Below, piece by piece: positions 7,001-13,549 of a stretch of DNA of 13,549 nucleotides. This DNA comes from Hypholoma sublateritium FD-334 SS-4 (lineage: Eukaryota > Basidiomycota > Agaricomycetes > Agaricales > Strophariaceae), in the NCBI GenBank assembly GCA_000827495.1, contig KN817782.1, positions 3,107 through 16,655 on the forward strand, written 5' to 3'. Position 1 is the first letter of the stretch. The number at the start of each line of letters is the position of its first letter. The notes below the pieces were generated by a model that saw only the letters and a program-made list of their open reading frames with translations, was not told where the DNA came from and made no database searches. Position numbers and translations under genes: made by a program.

Positions 7001-9832
7001 ATGAACATATCTCACCGAGCTTGCTACTTTGCCTTACCCAGGTATTATTCCACTGCNGGATATGCCGCCCTGCCCGCCATCCTCGCCGTCATGTTCTACT
7101 TCCTNCCGAAGTTCGAAATCAGATCATCCCGCTTCACCTGGGTCGACTATCGATTGTTCGAAGTCTGGTCTCCGAACTCCATTTCAAGACCGTTCTACCC
7201 TGGTGTGCGAGACCCCGATCATGCGGCCGGGCTGCTGGAAGACAAGATTATTCGTTGCGATGGACACGCTGGTCGATTCGACCCTACGGTATCCCCCCAG
7301 CATTACAATGACGAAGCCCCTTGGCTCGGGTATATCAAGCTATTCCCTGATCGCGACGTACCGGAATTCAGCCTAGCCACTTTAGTTTGGCGCCCGTTCT
7401 CCGTACGCGGTCCCAGAGGACGAGTGGAACAAGAATACTTGTCAGCTATGCGAGAACGTTACCACACGGTTAGCGCCACGATGGAGTCCCTTTCCCGTAT
7501 ACAGACGATACACCGAGCTTGGTGGAATAATCGACCTTCGTGTGACGCGATAGCGTTGGAAGAACTTGCGACTGAAATCTCCTTTGGACTAGTGGTACAG
7601 ACGATGAATCGCGCGCAGAAAAGCGTCAAGCTAGTAGACGCATGGAATCGAATGGCGGCCGCACTCCTACATGACTACGACAACCCGAATGAGCTTGCGA
7701 ACGATAAAGTGGATAGAGCGGATAGTTCGCTAATAGGAGTTTGGTTAAATGGCACCACCAAGTCTGAAGGGTATCGATTATTGCGTCATCGAGTCCCGTG
7801 TTATATTCTTAGCGAAGTCTCCACGGAGGAAGACAGGAAGCGCTCTCAGCAAGGCCGTATCTACTACGGATTCTTGGAAAACTCCCTTGCTTCCTCGCTG
7901 AGCGCCGAATTCAACCCGTACGATAGAGCCGCTAAAATCTCGGGCGTAACACTGCTGGACACGAAGGAGGATTTTGGAATAGCCGAAAATGTTCCCGAAT
8001 ATCAGTCGCAAGATTATGTTCGCACTTCGCCTACGGTACAAGCCGCCGGAGAACGAGAAGATACTCTTCGTAACTCGGTGACGCCCGCCCCCGTTGCAAC
8101 CACGTCGTCGGAAATCCTCCCTCCTAAAATCATGACTCCGGGCTCTGGAAGTTGGACTCACTGGCTCGAGACTACGATGGATAATCACGTCACCCCTTGC
8201 TTCGAGCAAGTTAGCGCGCGACGAGCTCGAGATATCGACGGCATCCAATACTACGACCGTGAACGACGTAGATTCTTATTCTTCGACGAAGAACCATTGA
8301 TACCCGAACATTACCGAGCGGATCCGCGTGTCTGGGGCCTGCCAGTTCCAATCAAGCATTTCGTGCAAACGGTCAATCATAAGAATACGGAACCTCGTCC
8401 TTTGTCTCTATGGATGTATCCTACGGAGAGGCCGGAACCTGGAGATGCGGGTAGGGAGTATCAAGAGCTAGTCGTGGAGCGAAGAAAGGAGGACAAAGGA
8501 AAGGCTATAGCTCGAGTGGAGTCGCGAGAAAGAACGAGGAGCCCGAATAGTATTCGCGCGCGATCCCCACTTGTTCGAGAAAACGAGAACTACTACTCAC
8601 GCCCTCGATCCCCTTCACGTTCGCCTCAAGCCGGACCTTCTGGATCGAATTACTATACGGAGAACTCCCGTCGTCTCTATGACCATTGGAGCCCTGAACC
8701 AGGACGGCGAAGACCGAACTATCGATCCCCTTCTCCATACCGAGGACGTAAACGTCGACGTAGCTTCAGCCGGGAACCTACGGAGCGTACCAGTATTCCC
8801 AGAAAGAAGGCGGACAGTCGTCAACGTCGTTCGAGGACTCCTGAAATGCGAGACCGTAGCCCGTATCGAAGAAGTCCCTCGCTGGAAAGCTATCGCTCGC
8901 TTCGCTCTCCGTCCCCCGCCATATCGTACATTTCGCAACGTTCTGTTTCCTCGTCCACTTCTATGGTCGTAGCGCCCACGGATAACTCTACCGCGCCTGT
9001 TGAACAAGTCAGCCCGATGATAGTCGACGACAACTCCACCTCTTCTGCTATTGCTGTCACGTCGACTTTTCCAGCTAATGATTCCGTGGCCCTAAACTCC
9101 TTGCAGAATATGTTTCCCGCAGCAACGACGGCCCCAGTCCCGATAATAGAGAATTTAGACGACCGGGTCAAAAGTCGCTACTTGATGATATGGAATTTAC
9201 CGGTGTATTATGTCTGGCAAAATGTCGTCGACTGGACCACAGCTGTCCTACAGCGCATCGGGAACCCTCACTTGGTCCGTATGGTGCAAACAAACGAATC
9301 CGGATTTCAGATCTTTTGGCTGAGGTTTCAGACGGTCGAAGGCGCGCAACGCTTCCGCGGAGTAGTACATGGACATCGACTGCGACTGGACAACACACGA
9401 GTAAACTGTGATTTTATTCACCTCAATGAATATAATGGAGCCAATGGTCGCTCCTCGGATTACTGGTCTCTGGATGACGGACTGTCTCATAATCGCCTGG
9501 TCACGGCTGCTGAATTCTCTGACGAATATACCCGGCCCATGGATGCAGCCCCCTCCTTGCTCTCACGTCTTACCCTGGCTCTTGACGCTCCGCCCGAAGT
9601 ACCCCTCATCGCTCGCTTGTCGAAAAGCGGCAGACGCCGCAAGAATTACAACGCCAACAATAGTCGCTGTAATTATGTATCATATATAGGCAGTTACCCA
9701 AGTATATTCATGCATCCCCATGGGCAGTTGCCCAGAGCCTTGGGCAACTGCCCAATGGCCAAATCTCTTGAATCAATAATATATGAGATGATTTTGCATG
9801 CTTTAATTTGGGTAATTGCCCAGCCAGCGTGA
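7001..9832 (+). CDS. ORF2: RS-rich protein with C-terminal RRM-like domain, possible retroelement accessory ORF
   Basis: This is a 943-codon uninterrupted ORF. Its frame is closed upstream by TAG at 6971, and 7001 is the first ATG. Function is not established. Residues about 45-460 look like a conserved globular region (for example RPFYPGVRDPDHA, DGHAGRFDPTVSP, WLGYIKLFPDRDVPEF); from memory these resemble abundant repeat-associated hypothetical proteins of mushrooms, unverified. Residues about 505-630 (nt 8513-8890) are rich in RS, SP and RSP dipeptides, like splicing-factor RS domains. Residues 726-806 resemble an RNA recognition motif, with an RNP2-like LMIWNLP and an RNP1-like SGFQIFWLRF. 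The first 35 residues include a hydrophobic run (YAALPAILAVMFYFL) that fits poorly with an RNA-binding protein, so the true start may be the Met at 7091. The last 45 or so residues are read through a palindromic repeat and are probably not native. It lies 326 bp after pol on the same strand. Confidence 0.75.
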   Translation: MNISHRACYFALPRYYSTXGYAALPAILAVMFYFXPKFEIRSSRFTWVDYRLFEVWSPNSISRPFYPGVRDPDHAAGLLEDKIIRCDGHAGRFDPTVSPQHYNDEAPWLGYIKLFPDRDVPEFSLATLVWRPFSVRGPRGRVEQEYLSAMRERYHTVSATMESLSRIQTIHRAWWNNRPSCDAIALEELATEISFGLVVQTMNRAQKSVKLVDAWNRMAAALLHDYDNPNELANDKVDRADSSLIGVWLNGTTKSEGYRLLRHRVPCYILSEVSTEEDRKRSQQGRIYYGFLENSLASSLSAEFNPYDRAAKISGVTLLDTKEDFGIAENVPEYQSQDYVRTSPTVQAAGEREDTLRNSVTPAPVATTSSEILPPKIMTPGSGSWTHWLETTMDNHVTPCFEQVSARRARDIDGIQYYDRERRRFLFFDEEPLIPEHYRADPRVWGLPVPIKHFVQTVNHKNTEPRPLSLWMYPTERPEPGDAGREYQELVVERRKEDKGKAIARVESRERTRSPNSIRARSPLVRENENYYSRPRSPSRSPQAGPSGSNYYTENSRRLYDHWSPEPGRRRPNYRSPSPYRGRKRRRSFSREPTERTSIPRKKADSRQRRSRTPEMRDRSPYRRSPSLESYRSLRSPSPAISYISQRSVSSSTSMVVAPTDNSTAPVEQVSPMIVDDNSTSSAIAVTSTFPANDSVALNSLQNMFPAATTAPVPIIENLDDRVKSRYLMIWNLPVYYVWQNVVDWTTAVLQRIGNPHLVRMVQTNESGFQIFWLRFQTVEGAQRFRGVVHGHRLRLDNTRVNCDFIHLNEYNGANGRSSDYWSLDDGLSHNRLVTAAEFSDEYTRPMDAAPSLLSRLTLALDAPPEVPLIARLSKSGRRRKNYNANNSRCNYVSYIGSYPSIFMHPHGQLPRALGNCPMAKSLESIIYEMILHALIWVIAQPA
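8513..8890 (+). other. Arg/Ser-rich (RS-like) coding segment of ORF2
   Basis: Translation in the ORF2 frame gives many RSP, SRSP, SPSP and RRR clusters interspersed with Tyr and Pro. Such low-complexity RS tracts are typical of nuclear RNA-processing proteins and are usually phosphorylated by SR kinases; that role here is inferred from composition only. Confidence 0.6.
9176..9418 (+). other. RRM-like domain in ORF2
   Basis: About 81 residues starting at R726 show the beta-alpha-beta-beta-alpha-beta spacing of an RNA recognition motif. LMIWNLP sits where RNP2 belongs and GFQIFWLRF where RNP1 belongs, followed by an AQRFRGVVHG helix and a closing strand. RNP1 lacks the canonical aromatic pattern, so this is a divergent or degenerate RRM. 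Confidence 0.5.
9689..9822. repeat. Nested palindrome / MITE-like inverted repeat cluster
   Basis: Four copies of a GGCARTTRCCCA-type word lie in an outer-inner-inner-outer arrangement. The inner pair, TGGGCAGTTGCCCA (9721-9734) and TGGGCAACTGCCCA (9741-9754), is a perfect 14-bp inverted repeat with a 6-nt loop. The outer pair, GGCAGTTACCCAAG (9689-9702) and TTTGGGTAATTGCC (9807-9820), matches 12 of 14 in inverted orientation. No clean target duplication is visible. The cluster lies at the 3' end of ORF2, between convergent genes, and may be a short MITE inserted within or beside a relative. Confidence 0.7.
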
Positions 9833-10057
9833 AAAATCTCAGAAAACCCAATATAAAGACAGCTAATTTCTGCCGCATAACGTGCCGCACGTTGGCCGCA
9901 CCAATGCCGCCCGCAATTTGCCAGAATGCCAAATGCCGCAGTCATGTGACTAGCTCACTGCCCAACAAACATAAAAATGTCCCTACTTAGCCTGTACTGA
10001 GCAGTGGATAGATGCANAAGATCAATTAGTAGACAAAGGAGGAAAATAAATTGCCCT
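9833..10057. other. Convergent 3' intergenic region with repeated TGCCGC words
   Basis: No gene is seen here. The stretch 9871-9940 repeats TGCCGC or TGGCCGC five times at roughly 10-30 bp spacing. Positions 9884-9903 match 18 of 20 bases with 3544-3563 inside the 771-bp insert, and CATGTGAC and ACTGAGCAGT words also recur in both places. It holds the 3' flank of the minus-strand transposase gene and possibly a KDZ-element terminus, but no terminal inverted repeat could be recognised. One N lies at 10017. Confidence 0.5.
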
Positions 10058-13000
10058 TTATGCTGCCCCAGCCTGAGAGCCCTCATTGTCAACATCCCAG
10101 TCATCATCATTCCCGTCGTCGTCATCCCCATCGTCTGCCTCATCAACAATTCCATCCAAAGCATAGTCCTCGGCCTCGAGACTCTCCAGTACATCGTTGA
10201 CTTGGGCCAAAGGGGTTAGGTATAGACTCTTGAAAGAAGNCTTGAGGTGTCGGTGAAGAGCGGCTTGCTCTGTGGCGTACGCGCGGAGCCCCTCTCTTAG
10301 CTCGACACTGACATNGCTTCGCGCATATAGCGCATCCTCCCAACGGACTGCCCTCCATTCCAGAAAATCGAGCACACGGCGCATTTCTTCGCGTACGAGC
10401 ATGACTTCTTCGGATGCACGTCGAACTCGGGCTCGACTTCGTGCCCACTCTGCGCGAAGGATGTCGTCGTCTTCGTCGGCACCAGTGAGGAGGGGAAGGG
10501 TTCTCCATATCCACGAGAGCTGTTTTCGAGTCTCACCTGTCCCAAGCTTGCGTTTCTTCCTAGCTGGGCCCGCAGGAACAGCCTCCTGCGCATCGAGGTC
10601 CGGATCCGATTCCGACTCGCTCGTTTCATTAAAGATATTGGCGGTTTCCGGTGTTGGCGGGGCGTGTCCGTCCTCCCATATGCCACGTCGAAGGGGGACC
10701 TTCTTTGGTTTTCCACTGGCGAATCCCCTAACGTCTTCATTACGTAGCTCACGATAGATTTGTTCCCAGCTTCCTGGGCCCTCAAGGACCAACTTCGCCT
10801 GGCGTGCAGCTCGATACTTATGCACAAAGCTGATTGCACGCTTATGTACACGATCTATGATTGACCTCGATCTTGTTCCCCCCCTTTGGCCCCGAATATT
10901 CTTGTTTTTGAAATATATCATTCGCGTTTTGACACGAAGAGTCTGACGAAGACCTTGAAGGCTGCTATTGCACTGTGCGGTCCGAAGCTGGAGTTCCATC
11001 TCAGGGAGGCCTTCAACACAGGCGGCGCGACGTTGAGCAGCGGAAATTTCGGAGGGTAGCCAAAGTTGGACGTCCTCGGGGTTGGGATCTGAATTCCAGA
11101 GGGCCGTGGAGTTGAGGCCGAGGTTTGTTTGAATCTGCAGGACTCCAGGCATATAGACCGAGCGTACGGTCTCCCAGTTTTGCATCTTTTCCTTCAGAAT
11201 CTTTCGTTGATCTCGCAGCGCACTTGTTCGAAGATTTTTCGGGATGTTTTCCTGTTCGGCGGCGAACACCTTCAACCGTCGTCTGTTTATTCGAACCATG
11301 TTAGTGGTTTAGTCACTTCAGAGAGCGGCCGTGCAACTTACTTGTCCTCTTCAAGGTCCAAGCCCATTGCCAGAAATGACGACGCTGAGGTTTGGTGCAA
11401 TGGCGTACGCCCCGTTGCTTTCAAAACTGCCGCCTCGTCTTTACCAAGCCGCTCCTGCACTTCGTCTTCGGTCATGGCTAACAGAAAATATCACAGGTTA
11501 AAAGGTAGATCCGTCTGTTGGAAACGGTACTTACTTAATTCCACGGTCTTGAACGGATTGGGCAGGGACTTCGGAAAGCTGTCGGCGTCCCANGCTGAGC
11601 ACATAAGCTCCCAACTTGCCAGAATGTTGCGTGGCAGAGATTCAGAGAACCCACGGTGGGCCTCCTGTTGCTGGTTTCGATCCGAAACTGCAGCCTGATA
11701 TTTTCGAAGTAGTGTTTTACCTGCATCAAAGCCAATTTTATAAGTCAAATAAGCCAAACAATCGAAAGAGAAATTCATACCCATAGAGGTGTACTTCAGC
11801 CAATTCCAGTGGCCGAAGTTGTCATCTAGGACATCATCTCGTGTTCCTGGCCCCATGCTTCTTGTTGACCCTGCGAGCGGGTTATGGGACCCCCAGACGC
11901 GTTCCGGACATTCTCCGTCAGCTAACCCAACCCCCTCGGCCAAATTGAAGGAATATTGTTCATGGCCCTTCTCCAAATGGGCGGGTTCGTGGAATTTGGG
12001 GATTAAAGGGCGCAAATTCAACCCCCCACGGGGTTGCAGATCCTTAGGCCAGNGTACCATTCGCTGAAAGACGTTGATGAACCACTGACATACAATGTCG
12101 TAGCTGATTGCAACCAGCAGCAGCTTCGTGGATTTTATGGCTGACGCAAAGACATAATCCATATTTGCATATCTGTTTATAGTCAAGTCTCCCGCATCTG
12201 AAGCATAGAAAGAATAGAACGTACCGTTCTCCCTTCTGCAGGTTGGCAACGGAGTTCGGAAGAACCATCTCACTGCGGCCACACATCGCAGCGCCAACGC
12301 CCGTGTATCGTAAGCCCCGGGTGCTCTGGGTTGTCGCCTTTGCAAGGGCTTGGAATCCCACGCAAGTACTGATCTACAGAAGATTTGCGGTNAGATNTGA
12401 TAGAATCAAGGAATGAAAGAGAAAGCCCACATCCTTCTCGTCCGCCTGGCTCAAGACGTATGCTTCGTACGGGGAACGGAGGGCCATGTACGCCAAACCG
12501 TTCCAAAGTCCCGGGTCCACAGAAAGGTTTGAGATGAGCCGATTTTTCAGACGAAAGTTGGCATCCATGCATATCAAATACATGTACAGGAACCTGTAGA
12601 ATGTTAGTCAACGTACAATTGCGTCGAAGAGTAAATTTACCTACTGCTTGTCGCCAGGAGCCTCCGCCCAGTTGCTTGGTAAGTTGATCCCTGGATGGGG
12701 GCAGGAGGGACAAAGAATGGCAAGTTCACCATTAGCCGTGGCAGCTGCACCGGCAGAATCGTGCCCCCTGCCCGCTCGTTTGAGAGCCTTCAGGTGACGC
12801 CATTGGTTGAGACATCGCATAGCTGGACGGTAGCGGGGGCGAGGCATATCAATTCCAGTGTTGTTGGTCAAGCGTTCGATTGACCGGTACATGTCATATG
12901 TTGATATTTTTCCCATGAGAGAAAAGATGTGAAGGAGCTTGAGGAGGGGGAACGTCAGGCACGTTCGAACCTTGTGTTGGGTCGCTGGGTAAAGACGGCG

Positions 13001-13497
13001 CCTCAAAAGCTGTAGNTCGCGAGCAATCTCTCGATTGCAGCCGCAGTAGCTGATCGCTACCTCGTGAACGCCGGTGGTGTGAATGACGCGAAGTCGTTCG
13101 TCGCAGGCCATCGGCACCGGGCATCTCATACTTCCGTGGTTTAGGTGAATTACGAGGCCAACATCCTTCAAGGTAGTCTTTTCAAAATGTGTACCATTCC
13201 ATTTCTGGTGGAAAAAGATGAAAAATGACGAGCTATTAATTGAAAAAGAGAAGCAATTACCTCCACATTGTGAAAGGGGTTCAGCTTGTGTCGCCGAACA
13301 AAACACGTCCTACAAGTAAGATCCGGCAAAAAGCAATCTTGACAACGAAATTCAGGNGCGGAAGTCTCCTGATTTCCNCGCGAAATGCAGTCAGGACACC
13401 GTTGATCTCGCGCAAAGTCCCCTCGGCCCTCGGACCTGATAATTTCATCAAGGTATCTGTCGCGACAAGTTTCCTTCCAATAGACGTGGGGCCTGGC
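10058..13497 (-). CDS. KDZ-superfamily transposase with CxC2 cysteine cluster (eight visible exons, 5' partial)
   Basis: Visible exons, 5' to 3': 13497-13261, 13204-12641, 12593-12431, 12373-12225, 12172-11781, 11720-11535, 11477-11342, 11282-10058 (stop TAA). Together they give about 1016 residues. The first two carry the CxC2 cluster (CPDC, CQDC, CRTC, then RRHKLNPFH and WNGTHFEKTTL), followed by a GVHEVAISYCGC motif and a CPSCPHPGINLP motif. The RNase H-fold core shows ICMDANFRLKN, ATTQSTRGLRYTGVG, QKGERYANMDYVF, AISYDIVCQW and ADGECPERVWGSHNP; the D, D and E of DANF, YDIVCQW and DGE are the likely catalytic acids. The C-terminal exon has a long basic and helical region, then a strongly acidic tail (DDGDDDDGNDDDWD). 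It would cut and move a KDZ DNA transposon. The spliced join of the 12641 and 12593 exons is off by one base (see findings). Upstream exon(s) lie outside the window. Confidence 0.9.
11283..11341 (-). other. KDZ intron, 59 nt
   Basis: Donor AA|GTAAGT, branch-like CTAAC and acceptor AAACAG|A. The join gives DLEEDKRRLKVFAAEQ. Confidence 0.87.
11478..11534 (-). other. KDZ intron, 57 nt
   Basis: Donor A|GTAAGT and acceptor CTGTTAG|CC. The join gives a KTVELTMTEDEVQERL stretch typical of the family. Confidence 0.87.
11721..11780 (-). other. KDZ intron, 60 nt, no in-frame stop
   Basis: Donor G|GTATGA and acceptor GATGCAG|GT. Splicing joins YTSMG to KTLLRKYQAAV. The length is a multiple of three and the intron has no stop in frame, so retention would add 20 hydrophobic-rich residues. 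Confidence 0.85.
12173..12224 (-). other. KDZ intron, 52 nt
   Basis: Donor CG|GTACGT and acceptor AAACAG|A. The split Arg codon restores QKGERYANMDYVF, a hallmark KDZ segment. Confidence 0.87.
12374..12430 (-). other. KDZ intron, 57 nt
   Basis: Donor GTGGGC and acceptor CTGTAG. Splicing in phase 0 joins ADEKD to ISTCVGFQALAKA, matching the family. Two Ns (12392, 12397) fall within it. Confidence 0.82.
12594..12640 (-). other. KDZ intron, 47 nt
   Basis: Donor TAG|GTAAAT, branch-like CTAAC and acceptor CTACAG. The boundary is clear, but the upstream exon then ends in an in-frame TAG and the next exon is shifted by one base relative to the family frame. Confidence 0.75.
13205..13260 (-). other. 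KDZ intron, 56 nt
   Basis: Donor GTAATT and acceptor CCACCAG. Removal joins a HNVE codon string in phase 0 to KWNGTHF, restoring the expected CxC2 family sequence. Confidence 0.85.
13261..13497 (-). other. CxC2 cysteine cluster exon of the KDZ gene
   Basis: This exon encodes three CxxC pairs: CPDC at 13387-13398, CQDC at 13333-13344 and CRTC at 13303-13314, followed by a His-containing FVRRHKLNPFH segment. This spacing is characteristic of the CxC2 zinc-binding domain associated with KDZ transposases. The exon's 5' end was set by a CTAAC branch-like word followed by CTCCAG just upstream (13498-13510). Ns at 13357 and 13378 are both third codon positions in fourfold boxes (GCN and CGN). Confidence 0.85.
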
Positions 13498-13549
13498 CTG
13501 GAGATACGTTAGAATAATAGGGAAAAATATCGAAATACAGGAATCGAAC
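13498..13549 (-). other. 3' end of an intron of the KDZ gene, cut by the window edge
   Basis: On the minus strand this segment is pyrimidine-rich and carries CTAAC followed about ten bases later by CTCCAG, the usual fungal branch-point and acceptor arrangement. A reading frame happens to remain open through it, so a longer exon cannot be excluded. Confidence 0.55.

Larger units (their letters stand above)
10058..13549 (-). mobile_element. KDZ-type DNA transposon, partial (ends not identified)
   Basis: The transposase gene implies an autonomous KDZ (Kyakuja-Dileera-Zisupton) element. Its left boundary should lie between about 9830 and 10057 and its right boundary outside the window. No terminal inverted repeats or target duplication can be matched here because only one end is included. 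Mushroom KDZ elements have been described as often carrying TET/JBP dioxygenase genes; none is present in this window. Confidence 0.7.

Noticed and set aside
8615..9007. Minus-strand open frames opposite the RS-rich region of ORF2
   Set aside because: Long antisense frames are expected opposite Arg/Ser-rich codons; they show no domain.
9694..9945. Minus-strand frames of 74-83 codons across the palindrome
   Set aside because: They translate the repeat only and show no coding signature.
11129..11698. 189-codon plus-strand frame opposite the KDZ exons
   Set aside because: It runs antisense to three clearly recognisable exons and two introns of the transposase; it is a shadow frame.
1..13549. 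tRNA, rRNA, CRISPR array or prokaryotic promoter/RBS signals
   Set aside because: None was seen by eye on either strand, and the sequence is eukaryotic with spliceosomal introns.

Overview
The window looks like transposon-rich nuclear DNA of a filamentous basidiomycete, most likely an agaricomycete (mushroom-forming fungus). The evidence is a chromodomain-bearing Ty3/gypsy polyprotein, a KDZ-family transposase with the CxC2 cysteine cluster that is strongly expanded in mushrooms, and seven complete 47-60 nt introns with GT..AG ends, several with a CTAAC-like branch site. No ordinary host gene can be supported with confidence.

Layout. (1) Positions 1-6674, plus strand, hold a Ty3/gypsy gag-pol polyprotein: capsid-like region, CCHC knuckle, aspartic protease, reverse transcriptase, RNase H, HHCC/DDE integrase, GPY/F module and chromodomain. 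The window edge cuts its 5' end, and no LTR can be identified. (2) Inside it, at the RT/RNase H junction, sits a 771-bp non-coding DNA transposon (3269-4039) with 10-bp perfect terminal inverted repeats and an 8-bp target duplication. Leaving out the insert and one target copy keeps the polyprotein exactly in frame. (3) Positions 7001-9832, plus strand, hold a second long ORF of 943 codons, with a conserved-looking N-terminal half, an Arg/Ser-rich middle and an RRM-like C-terminal domain. It lies 326 bp downstream of pol and may be an accessory ORF of the retroelement. (4) Its 3' end runs into a nested palindrome (9689-9822). (5) Positions 10058-13497, minus strand, hold a KDZ-type transposase gene in eight visible exons, convergent with the second ORF and with its first exon(s) beyond the right edge.

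The modules are mobile elements side by side or nested, not a pathway. The retroelement copy is broken by the insertion. The KDZ gene appears nearly intact except for one apparent extra base at an exon end. Ambiguous bases (N) fall almost entirely at third codon positions in pol and ORF2. This suggests the sequence is a consensus over several similar copies, and that those copies have been under protein-level selection.
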